A stretch of DNA of 64,000 nt from Arthrobacter sp. QXT-31. Its GTDB lineage: Bacteria; Actinomycetota; Actinomycetes; Actinomycetales; Micrococcaceae. Positions 1 to 8,681 of this stretch are shown here, piece after piece (positions within the stretch are counted from its first letter, which is position 1; each line of letters starts with the position of its first letter). The translations under genes and the position numbers were made by a program. The notes below the pieces were generated by a model. That model saw nothing but the letters and a program-made list of their open reading frames with translations, searched no databases and was not told the origin of the DNA. The stretch spans positions 4,898,001-4,962,000 of the forward strand of contig NZ_CP019304.1 of NCBI RefSeq assembly GCF_001969265.1, written 5' to 3'.

Positions 1-548
1 GAGTCTTCCAGGGCCGGGGCTCGGTGGCCGGAACCGCCCTTGCCGGGCATCCGAATGTGATCGTGACCGCCACGCTGTCCAAGGCGCTCGGCAGCCAGGG
101 CGGTGCCGTCCTGGGGACACCGTTGCTGCGCGAGCACCTCCTCAACAGGGCCCGCAGTTTCATCTTCGACACAGGCCTGGCACCGGCCGCCGGCGCGGCA
201 GCCCTCGCGGCGGTGCGGATCATCAGGGATGAACCGTGGCGGGCGGGCTCCGTCCGGGGCAACGCGGCTGCGCTGGCCGCCGGGCTTGCCCCCGCCCTTG
301 CGAGGCTCGGCGCCACCCCTGACCGGACCGCCGGCGCCGTGCAGTCGCTCCCCATGCCCTCCGCGGAAGCTGCCCTGGCCGCCGCCGAGTCCGCACGCAG
401 GCAGGGCGTCCGGGTGGGCTGCTTCCGGCCGCCGTCGGTTCCGGACGGGATCCCGCGGCTGCGGCTCACCGCCCGTGCCACCCTCACGTCCGAAGAAATC
501 GAAGACAGCTGCGCAGTGCTGCGCGGCATCCTGGAGGAACTTCCATGA
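1..548 (+). CDS. bioF: 8-amino-7-oxononanoate synthase, 3' part (cut by window edge)
   Basis: Condenses a pimeloyl thioester with alanine to make 7-keto-8-aminopelargonate, the first ring-forming step of biotin synthesis; PLP-dependent and cytoplasmic. The frame is open from the window edge (codon phase starts at base 3), so the N-terminal half is missing. The remaining part shows the GRGS segment and the PLP-lysine block ATLSKALGSQGG typical of BioF. It ends in TGA overlapping the bioD ATG by 4 bases, so the two are translationally coupled. No bioB is visible in the window. Family identity is clear; other alpha-oxoamine synthases are unlikely given bioD next door. Confidence 0.93.
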   Translation, partial: VFQGRGSVAGTALAGHPNVIVTATLSKALGSQGGAVLGTPLLREHLLNRARSFIFDTGLAPAAGAAALAAVRIIRDEPWRAGSVRGNAAALAAGLAPALARLGATPDRTAGAVQSLPMPSAEAALAAAESARRQGVRVGCFRPPSVPDGIPRLRLTARATLTSEEIEDSCAVLRGILEELP

Positions 549-1222
549 GCCTGTCCCCCGTCGTTCTGGTCACCGGAACGGACACCGGCGTCGGAAAAAC
601 CATCACGACGGCGGCACTCGCCGCCGTCCTCAGCGGCATGGGCCGCAGCGTGGCGGTTTACAAGCCATGCCAGTCGGGCGCCGCCGACGGCGACTCCGAC
701 GCCGCGGAGGTTGTCCGGCTCGCCGGCGCCATAACCGCTGAGGCCGGGGTCGTCCTCCAGGAGCCAATGGCGCCAGTCGCGGCTGCCGCCATCGACGGGA
801 CACGGCTGCCCGCGGTGACTGCGCATGCAGAGCGGATCCGTGATCTCGCGGCAAGGCACGACCACGTCCTGGTGGAGGGCGCCGGCGGTCTCCTTGTGGA
901 GCTGGACTCCGACGGCGGCACGCTGGCGGACCTCGGAGCGCTGCTGCGCGCAGTCTTTGTGATTGTCGCCCGGCCCGGCCTCGGCACGTTGAACCACACG
1001 GCCCTCACGCTCGAGGCGCTGTCCACCCGCGGACTGGACGTGCTCGGCGTCGTACTGGGAAGCTGGCCCGTCAGCCCCGGCGCCGTCCACCACAGCAACC
1101 GGCGGGCCCTCGGTTCCCTGCGGGTTCCGCTGCTTGGTGCCCTTCCGGAGCAGGCCGCCGCGCTGTCACCCGCTGATTTCCGTGCAGGCGCAGCGGCCTG
1201 GCTGAACGGAGTGCCGGCATGA
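545..1222 (+). CDS. bioD: ATP-dependent dethiobiotin synthetase
   Basis: Closes the ureido ring of dethiobiotin from 7,8-diaminopelargonate, CO2 and ATP. The P-loop GTDTGVGKT lies at residues 11-19, the canonical BioD form, and the downstream VLVEGAGGLLVEL segment fits the family. At 225 residues the length is normal. The ATG overlaps the bioF stop, and the gene's own stop overlaps the next ATG (a cytochrome P450), giving a tightly coupled bioF-bioD-P450 run. The start is fixed by this overlap and by the P-loop position. No regulator or BirA-type operator could be seen because the operon promoter lies outside the window. Confidence 0.95.
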   Translation: MSLSPVVLVTGTDTGVGKTITTAALAAVLSGMGRSVAVYKPCQSGAADGDSDAAEVVRLAGAITAEAGVVLQEPMAPVAAAAIDGTRLPAVTAHAERIRDLAARHDHVLVEGAGGLLVELDSDGGTLADLGALLRAVFVIVARPGLGTLNHTALTLEALSTRGLDVLGVVLGSWPVSPGAVHHSNRRALGSLRVPLLGALPEQAAALSPADFRAGAAAWLNGVPA

Positions 1223-2400
1223 TGCCGCTGCCCGGCGGAGCTCTGGCGCCAATGGCCGGGGCTGAAGCTCCCGACGCGTCCGCGTGCCCATACCTCGTGG
1301 TCCGTGATCCGGAGTCTGTCCGGGATGTCCTGCACCGGCCTGCCGACTTCAGCCCGGCCAACGCGCTGGTGGCGGTGACACCGCTGGAGGGGCCGGCGTT
1401 GCGCGTGCTGCAGCGCGTGGGCTTTGCGTTGCCTCCGGTACTGGCCAGCAACGACACCGGCACGCACGGCGGCATCCGCAAGGTGGTGGCGGGCTTCTTT
1501 ACTCCTGCGACCGTCGCCGCCATGGAGCCGCGCATCCGGGAACTGGCCCGGGAGGCTGCGGCGCAAGCCGGGGAGCAACTCGCCGAGGCCGGCTTGACGG
1601 ACCTGGTGCAGACGGTGGCGGCGTTTCCGCCCGCCGTCGTGATGCTTGAACTCCTCGGGCTGCCCGCGCGGGACCTTGAGGACCTCAAGCGGTGGGGGCT
1701 GGACTCCATGGAGCTGTTCTGGGGCTGGCCCGACGCGGACCGGCAGCTGGAGCTGGCCCGGAGCGCGGCTGAGTTCTACGTATGGTTGCGCCGGCTAGTC
1801 GGCCAGTCCATGGCGGCGCCCGGGCGCAATCTGTTCAAATCATTGTCCGCCCATGGCCTGTCCAGGACAGAGCTGTGTTCGCTTGGCTACTTCCTGCTGA
1901 TCGCCGGACAGGAAACCACCACGCAACTGATCAGCACCATCATGTTCAGGCTGCTGGAGCGAACCGGGCCGGTGGGCTGGAAGGAAGCCGGCACGGATGA
2001 GGGCGCCCGGGCAGCGGTGCGGCATGTGCTCGCCACTGAATCGTCCGTTCCCACCTGGCGGCGCGTCGCGGCGCACGATGCGCGACTCGGCGGTCACCTC
2101 ATCCCGGCCGGAACCGAGATACTCCTTGAGCTGTCCGGCAACCGGATCACCGCGGGCGCGGGACCTGATACGCCGCCGCTCCGGGACTCTGCACGCGGCG
2201 CATCAACCGGCCTCGTCTTCGGTTCGGGCATCCACCGCTGCCTCGGCGCAAAGCTCTCCGAACTGGAGGCCGCCGTCATGCTCCAAGAGGTCGCAACGGC
2301 GCTGCCCACCGTCCAACTGCAGGACCGTGAGCCGGACTGGATCCGGTTCCTGTCCTTCCAGGCACCCCGCACGGTCAGCGTGGCGAACGGGCCGGGCTAA
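1219..2400 (+). CDS. Cytochrome P450 in the biotin operon, lacking the ExxR motif
   Basis: A 393-residue soluble P450. Seen in the sequence: the heme-thiolate loop FGSGIHRCLG with Cys341, the I-helix oxygen-activation motif AGQETTT at 229-235, and the PTWRRVA strand that normally carries a heme-propionate arginine. The K-helix that should read ExxR reads HVLA (His269, Ala272), so both near-invariant residues are absent. Its 4-base overlap with bioD suggests a role in biotin precursor supply; Bacillus BioI is a P450 that cleaves acyl chains to pimeloyl units in biotin operons. Function as a BioI analogue is inference from position. No ferredoxin or reductase gene adjoins it. Confidence 0.85.
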   Translation: MMPLPGGALAPMAGAEAPDASACPYLVVRDPESVRDVLHRPADFSPANALVAVTPLEGPALRVLQRVGFALPPVLASNDTGTHGGIRKVVAGFFTPATVAAMEPRIRELAREAAAQAGEQLAEAGLTDLVQTVAAFPPAVVMLELLGLPARDLEDLKRWGLDSMELFWGWPDADRQLELARSAAEFYVWLRRLVGQSMAAPGRNLFKSLSAHGLSRTELCSLGYFLLIAGQETTTQLISTIMFRLLERTGPVGWKEAGTDEGARAAVRHVLATESSVPTWRRVAAHDARLGGHLIPAGTEILLELSGNRITAGAGPDTPPLRDSARGASTGLVFGSGIHRCLGAKLSELEAAVMLQEVATALPTVQLQDREPDWIRFLSFQAPRTVSVANGPG

Positions 2401-2518
2401 CGGGAACCGGCCGGCTGGTCCGCGGCTGGGCGGGCTGACTTGGAGCGCCAGTAAGCCGTCCGGCGCCCGGCACAAAAAAGCCCTGCCTCCAGCCGTAGCG
2501 GTGCTGTGCCGCCAACCT

Positions 2519-2540
2519 GCCCCCAGCCGCTGGCGGGGGC
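2519..2540. terminator. Stem-loop between convergent genes
   Basis: GCCCCC and GGGGGC arms with AGC/GCT inside form a short GC-rich stem-loop between the P450 and the convergent DUF1876 gene. There is no clear T tract, so a terminator role is only likely from position. Confidence 0.3.
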
Positions 2541-2806
2541 TAGGCGCGCAGGTGCGCCGGTGCCTGGGTGGCCTTCTCTATGTCGCCCGCAGTGACCTCG
2601 ATCAGCTGATGCGCCAGGTCAGCCAGCGCGCGGGCGGTCGCCAGTTCGTCCCCAATCTCGGGGACGTCGGAATCTGCCGGATTCAGCCTGGCCATCCCGA
2701 CGCCTTCCAGTGCGGGCCGGCCTCCGGCCTGCAGCCGCGCGGTGGCCCGCGTCTGGCCATCATGTTCGTCGAGGGCGATGTTCACCGACCAGCTTTTCTC
2801 TTGCAT
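2540..2806 (-). CDS. DUF1876 (dsRBD-fold-like) small protein
   Basis: An 88-residue protein of the actinobacterial DUF1876 family, recognised by the start MQEKSWSVNIALDEHDG and the following TRATARL strand. Biochemical role unknown; the family is annotated as having a dsRNA-binding-like fold. The frame is open 30 codons further upstream, but the ATG at 2806 is chosen because a strong GGAGG ribosome site sits just before it and because family members begin there. It converges with the P450 gene. It stands alone, with no operon partner evident. Confidence 0.8.
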   Translation of the reverse strand: MQEKSWSVNIALDEHDGQTRATARLQAGGRPALEGVGMARLNPADSDVPEIGDELATARALADLAHQLIEVTAGDIEKATQAPAHLRA

Positions 2807-2917
2807 TTTGGTCGCCTCCTCCATCCAAAATCCACGATGCCAAGCCCGGGTCAGGCCGTCAAGGGTCGAAAAGTTCGCTCGCGGAAGTGGCTCCACAGTA
2901 GTGGCGGGGTGGCGCGC

Positions 2918-5059
2918 TCAGCTGTTCCGGGCCGCCGGCGGGACGCGCAGGCTCCCGTACCGTTCCATGCGGTGCCAGCGCAGGTGCACGCCTGCCAGTG
3001 CCGTGACGACCGACTGGATGACCACCAGGTACATCAGCTGGCGGTAGACGAACTGCTGGAGCGGGAGCGTCCACAGCGGGCCCAGGCGTTCCTTGTCGAG
3101 CCGGAACGCGTAGGCGGCCATCAGCACCTGAACCACCAGGAAGACCAGCCACAGGAGGGCGATGCGCACCGGGTCGAGGAAGATCAGCCCGTAGAGGGCG
3201 AAGACGTCCACGACCGGCGCGAACAGCGGAAGAAGCACCTGGAGCACGAGGAGGTAGCCAAGTCCCCGGCGCCCGAGCTTGCCGGCCTGTCCTCCCTGCA
3301 CGATCGCGCCGCGGTGCTTCCACATGGCCTGCAGTGTCCCGTAGCACCAGCGGTACCGCTGCTTCCACAGTGCGCCGAGCGTCGCTGGAGCCTCGGTCCA
3401 GGCCCGGGCGTCGTCCTGGTACACGACGCGCCAGCCGTCGCGGCAGAGCGCCATGGTCAGGTCCGTGTCCTCGGCGAGGGTGTCATCGCTTACGCCACCG
3501 ACGCGGAGCAGCGCGTCGCGGCGGAAGCCGCCGATGGCCCCCGGCACGGTAGGCATGCATTCGGCGACGTCGAACAGGCGGCGGTCCAGGTTGAAGCCCA
3601 CCACATATTCAATGTGCTGCCATGCCCCGAGAATCCCGCCGCGGTTGGCCACTTTCGTGTTCCCCGAGATTGCGCCCACCCTGGGATCGGCAAACGGCTG
3701 AATGAGCGCCCGGACGGAGTCGGGCTCAAAAACAGTATCGCCGTCCACCATGACAACGAGGTCGTGGGTAGCGGCCTGCAGCCCGGCATTAAGCGCCGAC
3801 GGCTTGCCGCCGTTTTCCTTGCGGATGAGCGTCACGCCTGGGAGTCCAAGGGCCTCAACGATGTCCGCGGTGCCGTCCGTTGAGCCATCGTCCACGACAA
3901 TGATCTCCACGGGATGGGTCGAGGCGGCGATGGACCGCACGGCGGCCTCGATCCCTGCCGCTTCGTTGTAAGCCGGAACGATGACCGTCACGGGCTCCGT
4001 GATTGCCGTGCCACCAGGGGCGCGGCTGGCCGCCTGCTTGCCCCGTGCCTGGCGCCGGTGCCGCACTGCGGCGCCCATGACGAGGACGGCCCGGATGAAG
4101 GTCACAACCCCGCTTGCCACCAGCGCCCACGAAATTGCGGTCACCAGCCAATCACTGAGCCGGATGCCCCAGACGAAGGCAGTTCCGCTGGCTTGTTCGA
4201 CGGGTGTGGCCTCCCGGGTACTGGACACGCCAATGGCTTTGCCGACCGTGGTCACCCGGTAGCCCTGCGCGTCCATCCGGGAGAGAAATGAATCCAGTGC
4301 CGTGACAGTCTGGCTGCGGTCACCGCCGCTGTCGTGCATGAGCAGCACCTGGCCCCGGTTTCCCGAGAGAGCAAGGTTCCGCTCAATGGACGCAGCCCCT
4401 GGCTGCTTCCAGTCCTGACTGTCCTTCGTGCTCAGGACGGTGAGATATCCCTCGTCAGCAGCAGCACGGATAGAGGACCAGGTCGAGTCATTGACGGCGG
4501 TGTTTCCGGAACTGAACGGCGGGCGCAGCAGAGACGCTGCCTGCCCGGTCACGCCCATGATCACCTGCTGGGCCCCCTGCAGTTCCAGTTGGCGGCGCCA
4601 GTCCGGTGAACTGCCAAGGTCAGCGTGCGTGAGGGTATGGACCCCGATCTCGTGGCCTTCATCGACAATGCGGCGGGCAAGGTCCGGGTTCTCGACCGCT
4701 GCCGAGCCGACCATGAAAAACGTGGCCTGCACCTTGTGCTTCTTCAGGACATCGAGGATCTGCGGGGTCCAAACCGGGTCCGGGCCGTCGTCGAACGTCA
4801 GCGCCAGCGTGCGGTCCTGCGGAGCCACGGTACGGACGTTCCCGCCGCGGGCGTCTATGACCGGTCCCCCGCTGGAAACGGAGGCGGGCACTCGGGCAGC
4901 TGAACCGGAGACCGGAACGGAGTCATCACCGATGCCGCCGAGGTGATGCATATACCCCTGCACCACCAAAGCGAATGAAATGGCGAAGAGAACGGCGGAA
5001 AGAACCAGCCAGTGCGCGCGTACCGCGGCGGCGTCCCTTAGTTGACGGTGCCGGCTCAC
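2918..5059 (-). CDS. Polysaccharide deacetylase / family 2 glycosyltransferase fusion, membrane-bound
   Basis: A 713-residue two-domain envelope enzyme. An N-terminal transmembrane helix (about 17-35) is followed by a NodB deacetylase domain with the metal-binding motif TFDDGPD at 88-94 and HTLTH at 141-145. After a second membrane segment comes a processive GT2 domain with VPAYNE, DDGS, DGD, EDTDL and the QRYRW (QxxRW) motif, then C-terminal membrane helices. This suggests synthesis and deacetylation of an amino-sugar polymer at the cell surface, as with PgaB/PgaC but in one chain. The start is GTG at 5059, which overlaps the stop of the upstream gene by 4 bases. The polymer itself cannot be told from sequence. 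Confidence 0.88.
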   Translation of the reverse strand: MSRHRQLRDAAAVRAHWLVLSAVLFAISFALVVQGYMHHLGGIGDDSVPVSGSAARVPASVSSGGPVIDARGGNVRTVAPQDRTLALTFDDGPDPVWTPQILDVLKKHKVQATFFMVGSAAVENPDLARRIVDEGHEIGVHTLTHADLGSSPDWRRQLELQGAQQVIMGVTGQAASLLRPPFSSGNTAVNDSTWSSIRAAADEGYLTVLSTKDSQDWKQPGAASIERNLALSGNRGQVLLMHDSGGDRSQTVTALDSFLSRMDAQGYRVTTVGKAIGVSSTREATPVEQASGTAFVWGIRLSDWLVTAISWALVASGVVTFIRAVLVMGAAVRHRRQARGKQAASRAPGGTAITEPVTVIVPAYNEAAGIEAAVRSIAASTHPVEIIVVDDGSTDGTADIVEALGLPGVTLIRKENGGKPSALNAGLQAATHDLVVMVDGDTVFEPDSVRALIQPFADPRVGAISGNTKVANRGGILGAWQHIEYVVGFNLDRRLFDVAECMPTVPGAIGGFRRDALLRVGGVSDDTLAEDTDLTMALCRDGWRVVYQDDARAWTEAPATLGALWKQRYRWCYGTLQAMWKHRGAIVQGGQAGKLGRRGLGYLLVLQVLLPLFAPVVDVFALYGLIFLDPVRIALLWLVFLVVQVLMAAYAFRLDKERLGPLWTLPLQQFVYRQLMYLVVIQSVVTALAGVHLRWHRMERYGSLRVPPAARNS

Positions 5060-5637
5060 GGGTGCGAGGGCGGAGTCGGACGGGCTGTCTGCCCCGGAGC
5101 TGCGTCGGATTTCCCGGGCTCGGTCGAAGTCTGTTGGCCCTGGCCCTGAGCCGCGGGTGCCGGCGCCGCGGCGGCGTTGCCCTGGACTGTGTTGCCGGCC
5201 GTTGTGGGGGTCTGGGCACTGGAGCCGGGTGCGGCGGGAGTTGCAGGCGCTACCGCAGCCGCTGGTTCTGCAGGCACTGGGGGATTGCCCGGTACCGCTG
5301 GCTCGGCCGGAATTGCTCCTGCACCGGGGACGGTGCCGGGCTTGGCGGCGCCTTCCGCAGGGGGCTGGGTGGAGGCCGGCGGATCAGTTGGTGCGGGCTT
5401 CTCGGCGTGAGGCGCCGCCGCCGGAGGCTTTGGAAGATACGGCGCCACGATGTCGGGGCCGCCGAAAAAGGCCACGAAGAAAAGGACGACATATCCGGCC
5501 ACGAGAGCGAGAGCCACGAGTCCGGCAGCGCGCGCATGGCGCAGTCTCCGCCCCGAAGTGTCAAGGAAAACCGGGCCGGGTGCAGGCACCGCGGACCGCT
5601 TGGAGGTACTTGTGAAAGGCGCCATAACGGTAAACAT
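5056..5637 (-). CDS. Single-pass membrane protein with Pro/Ala-rich extracellular tail
   Basis: About 193 residues from the ATG at 5637 (an alternative ATG lies at 5625). A basic N-terminus ending RRLRHARAAG leads into one hydrophobic helix (VALALVAGYVVLFFVAFF), then a long low-complexity stretch rich in Pro, Ala, Gly and Gln. No enzymatic motif is visible. Its stop overlaps the start of the deacetylase/glycosyltransferase gene by 4 bases, so it is probably a dedicated partner or wall-spanning linker for that enzyme. The open frame extends upstream of 5637, but that part overlaps the next gene and looks non-coding. No strong ribosome site was seen. Confidence 0.6.
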   Translation of the reverse strand: MFTVMAPFTSTSKRSAVPAPGPVFLDTSGRRLRHARAAGLVALALVAGYVVLFFVAFFGGPDIVAPYLPKPPAAAPHAEKPAPTDPPASTQPPAEGAAKPGTVPGAGAIPAEPAVPGNPPVPAEPAAAVAPATPAAPGSSAQTPTTAGNTVQGNAAAAPAPAAQGQGQQTSTEPGKSDAAPGQTARPTPPSHP

Positions 5638-5707
5638 CGTAGGCGAGCGGCCAAACGTATCCCAAACCTGCAGGCGGGACAGGTGGCAGGGATTACTGCC
5701 GATCGAT

Positions 5708-6340
5708 TTAGCCGGGACCTGCGCCCGGCGGGCCGTTGAGCACGGTGGGGATGTACTCGAGCAGCTGGAGCCGGCCATCGAAGGTCCGGCTGTCCACCAT
5801 GTCGAGAGAGACGTCGGGATAGCCGTCATAGATCCGTTCCCGGCCCGTGCGGCCGGTGATCACCGGGAAGACGACCAGCCGGAACCGGTCCACGAGGCCG
5901 GCGGTCAGCAGTGACCGGCAAAGGCTGAGGCTGCCCAGGGTGCTCAAGGGCCGGGTACCGGTCCGCTTCATCTCCCTCACGGCTTCGACGGCGTCCCCGG
6001 TGACCAGTTCCGAGTTCGGCCAGGTGAGGGGTGCCTGCAGGGTGGACGAGAAGACCACCTTCGGCACGGCGTCGAGTCCGGTCAGGGCGGCTCCCTCATC
6101 CTTGGAGAACCCCGAGTCCCCGGCCGCGGCTTCCCCTGACATGCTGGACATCAGCCGGTAGGTGTTCGCCCCGAGAAGGAACGTGTAGCCCTTCTCCCCT
6201 TCCTGTTCGAGCCAGGCCAGGTATTCGGGCCCTTCCAGGCCCCACCAGCCGGGCCACCCTTCCGCCGAGGCATACCCGTCCAGGGAGATGATGAGGTCCA
6301 CCATCAGGTCAGCTGAATTCCCGGAAGTTGTTTTGGTCAT
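5708..6340 (-). CDS. Dihydrofolate reductase family protein (RibD C-terminal-like)
   Basis: A 210-residue protein of the RibD C-terminal/DHFR-like superfamily. It shows the N-terminal LIISLDGYAS strand, the WPGWWGLEGPEY segment and the terminal strand GLVDRFRLVVFPVITG typical of this group. Members are NADPH-dependent reductases of unknown substrate. The ATG at 6340 follows a GAGGAG ribosome site. It is divergent from the aminotransferase at 6553, and a second member of the same family lies on the other side of that gene (7901-8521). True folate reduction is unlikely. Confidence 0.75.
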   Translation of the reverse strand: MTKTTSGNSADLMVDLIISLDGYASAEGWPGWWGLEGPEYLAWLEQEGEKGYTFLLGANTYRLMSSMSGEAAAGDSGFSKDEGAALTGLDAVPKVVFSSTLQAPLTWPNSELVTGDAVEAVREMKRTGTRPLSTLGSLSLCRSLLTAGLVDRFRLVVFPVITGRTGRERIYDGYPDVSLDMVDSRTFDGRLQLLEYIPTVLNGPPGAGPG

Positions 6341-6552
6341 GACCGTCTCCTCGTTCTGATCGACGCTGGTGGCCGCCGGGACACTGCGCCTTCGACGGCG
6401 GTGCGCGCAATGCTATCCGTGCGGCGACGGCCGGTTCAAGGGCCCGCACATCGTGCCCGGCCCTGCGGAAAGCGCTCTGGAATCTGCCGCCGGAAGGTGC
6501 CAAGGTGAAGCCGTGGAGTGAACCGTCCGGCACTCAAGCAACGGAGGATGTC

Positions 6553-7866
6553 ATGAATCCCGACGATCTGGTCTTCCACCCCTGGACCGTGCAGGGGCCG
6601 CGCGATGTGCCGACGTTGATCGGCGGCTCAGGGAGCCACGTCGTCGACGTCGACGGGCGGCGCTACCTGGACTTCAGCTCGCAGCTGGTGTTCACCAACC
6701 TCGGCCACCAGCATCCGCGTATTGTCGCTGCGATCAAGGAGCAGGCTGACCGCCTGTGCACACTCGCACCCGGCCATGCGTCCGATGTGCGGGGCGAAGC
6801 AGCCCGCCTGATTGTGGAGGTCGCGCCGGAGCACCTCGGGCACGTGCTGTTCACCACCGGCGGGACCGAGGCCATCGAGCATGCGGTGCGGATGGCACGT
6901 CTGTATACGGGACGGCACAAGGTGCTCGCCGCCTACCGCTCCTATCACGGATCAACGACCACCTCGATCCACCTGACGGGCGATCCCCGCCGCTGGGCCT
7001 CGGACACGGGAACGGCAGGCGCCGTCCATTTCTTTGGTCCATTCCTGTACCGCTCTGCCTTCGGCTCTGCAACCCCCGAGGAAGAGTCCGAGCGGGCGCT
7101 GGCCCATCTCGAGCAGGTGATCCTCCTGGAGGGCCCGTCGACGATCGCCGGCCTGGTCCTGGAATCCGTCGTCGGGAGTTCGGGGGTCATCGTGCCGCCA
7201 CCCGGCTACCTGCGCGGAGTCCGCGAGTTGTGCAGCCGCCACGGCATCGTCTACATCGCCGATGAGGTGATGGTCGGCTTCTGCCGCACGGGTGCCTGGT
7301 TCGGCGTGGACCACGATGGTGTGTCACCCGACCTGATGGCTTTCGCCAAAGGCGTTAACTCCGGGTACGTTCCGCTCGGCGGCGTGCTGATCAGCGACCC
7401 CATTTACGAAATGTTCACCAAACGCCCCTATCCGGCGGGCCTGACCTACAGCGGCCACCCTCTCGCCTGCGCAGCAGCCGTTGGCGCCATCAATGCAATG
7501 CACGAGGAAGGCACCGCGGCGGCTGCTGCCCGCCTCGGCACCGATGTCCTTGAGCCAGGACTCAGGAAGCTTGCCGGAAAGCACGAGTCCGTCGGGGATG
7601 TGCGGGGCATCGGCGGCCTCTGGTGCCTGGAACTGGTCCGCAACCGGCTGACGAAGGAGCCGCTGGTGCCCGCCGGGGCCAAGGGCGCCGATAACGCGCC
7701 GGTGGCCGCAGTCGCCAGGGCGTGCCTGGACAGGGGGCTATTGCCGCTGGTCCAGGGCAACCGCGTCAATGTCGCTCCGCCCCTCAACGTGACTGACCCA
7801 GATGCGGCAGCGGGGCTGGCAATCCTGGACGAGGCATTGTCCGTGGCCGACACATACCTGAGCTGA
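6553..7866 (+). CDS. Class III PLP-dependent aminotransferase
   Basis: A 437-residue fold-type I, class III (omega-type) aminotransferase. Visible are the TTGGTEAIEHAVRMAR cofactor-binding region, the SYHGST motif, the DEVMVGFCRTG block containing the PLP-ring Asp, and the Schiff-base lysine in MAFAKGVNSGYVPLGG. The start is ATG 6553, preceded by GGAGG seven bases away; an in-frame GTG at 6505 is less likely. Substrate is not predictable: relatives act on omega-amino acids, GABA, beta-alanine or polyamines. It is flanked by two DHFR-like genes on the opposite strand and seems monocistronic. Confidence 0.88.
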   Translation: MNPDDLVFHPWTVQGPRDVPTLIGGSGSHVVDVDGRRYLDFSSQLVFTNLGHQHPRIVAAIKEQADRLCTLAPGHASDVRGEAARLIVEVAPEHLGHVLFTTGGTEAIEHAVRMARLYTGRHKVLAAYRSYHGSTTTSIHLTGDPRRWASDTGTAGAVHFFGPFLYRSAFGSATPEEESERALAHLEQVILLEGPSTIAGLVLESVVGSSGVIVPPPGYLRGVRELCSRHGIVYIADEVMVGFCRTGAWFGVDHDGVSPDLMAFAKGVNSGYVPLGGVLISDPIYEMFTKRPYPAGLTYSGHPLACAAAVGAINAMHEEGTAAAAARLGTDVLEPGLRKLAGKHESVGDVRGIGGLWCLELVRNRLTKEPLVPAGAKGADNAPVAAVARACLDRGLLPLVQGNRVNVAPPLNVTDPDAAAGLAILDEALSVADTYLS

Positions 7867-7900
7867 CCCGTATGCATTCAGTACGCCGGCCGCGGCCGGT

Positions 7901-8521
7901 TCAGGACAACACGCGGTAGGTCACGTGCGTGACCAGGCTCGCTGCCCGTGAGCTGATCTGTTCGAGTTTCAGCGGCGGGACGCCGTCGAACAGCCGCGTG
8001 CCTGCGCCGAACGTGAGCGGCGCTATATGCACGCGCAGCTCGTCGATCAGCCCGGCGGCGAGGTACTGGTTGATGGTGGCGGCGCCACCGCTGATTGCGA
8101 CATCACCGTCCCCGGCCGCTGCGCGTGCCTGCGCCAGTGCCGCCTCGATGCCGTCGGTGATGAAGTAGAACGTGGTGCCGCCAGCCATCGGCTGTGGCTC
8201 GCGCGCGTGGTGCGTCAGCACGAAGACCGGCGCGTGGAACGGCGGATCGTCGCCCCACCAGCCGTTCCACTGACGGTCCCATTGGCCGCGCACAGGACCA
8301 AACATGTTGCGCCCCATGATGAAAGCTTTGGCGCCAACAATTTTCTCGATCTCGGCCCGGTTCTCGTCGGGCGTCTTGAACATCCAGGCGTGCAGCACGT
8401 CACCGGTGCCGTCGCCGCCGTCATCGCCGAACGGGCGCTGCTCAGTCTGGTTGAGCCCGGCAGAGTACCCGTCGGCCGTGACCGTGATGTCACAGACGAC
8501 CCTGCCCATACGTTCTGTCAT
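7901..8521 (-). CDS. Dihydrofolate reductase family protein, second copy
   Basis: A 206-residue RibD C-terminal-like protein with VVCDITVTADGYSAG at the N-terminus, the AFIMGRNMFGP nucleotide-binding segment, the VAISGGAATINQYLAAGL loop and ELRVHIAPLTFGAGTRLFDG. This is the clearer family member of the two in the window. Such proteins are NADPH-binding reductases of unassigned substrate. ATG 8521 is chosen because GAGGAGAGAGCA precedes it; the open frame reaches 8557. It converges with the aminotransferase. Confidence 0.8.
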   Translation of the reverse strand: MTERMGRVVCDITVTADGYSAGLNQTEQRPFGDDGGDGTGDVLHAWMFKTPDENRAEIEKIVGAKAFIMGRNMFGPVRGQWDRQWNGWWGDDPPFHAPVFVLTHHAREPQPMAGGTTFYFITDGIEAALAQARAAAGDGDVAISGGAATINQYLAAGLIDELRVHIAPLTFGAGTRLFDGVPPLKLEQISSRAASLVTHVTYRVLS

Positions 8522-8556
8522 TGCTCTCTCCTCCTCGCAGCGATCGTACCTGCGCA

Positions 8557-8581
8557 TGAGAAGACCCTCACAGGGTTCTCA
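8557..8581. promoter_or_regulatory. Inverted repeat with TCTCA half-sites
   Basis: TGAGAA and TTCTCA arms enclose an inner CCCT/AGGG pair, just upstream of the divergent reductase-like gene, and a further TCTCAGG follows about 10 bases on. It could be an operator or a hairpin; nothing shows which protein would bind. Confidence 0.35.
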
Positions 8582-8681
8582 TGGCTGTCTCAGGTGCCCC
8601 AGTCACCATGGAGGTGTCGAAGGCGATGAAGTCATCCGGGCCTTCCCCAGGCCCGGGCATCGGGACAGTCGGGACAAGAAA

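Noticed and set aside
1997..3883. A 628-codon plus-strand frame across the P450 end, DUF1876 and the glycosyltransferase
   Set aside because: It crosses three real genes, in part antisense, and shows Arg/Pro/Ser-rich shadow composition.
8304..8681. N-terminal extension of the CHAD-like frame
   Set aside because: It lies opposite the DHFR-like gene and has shadow composition.
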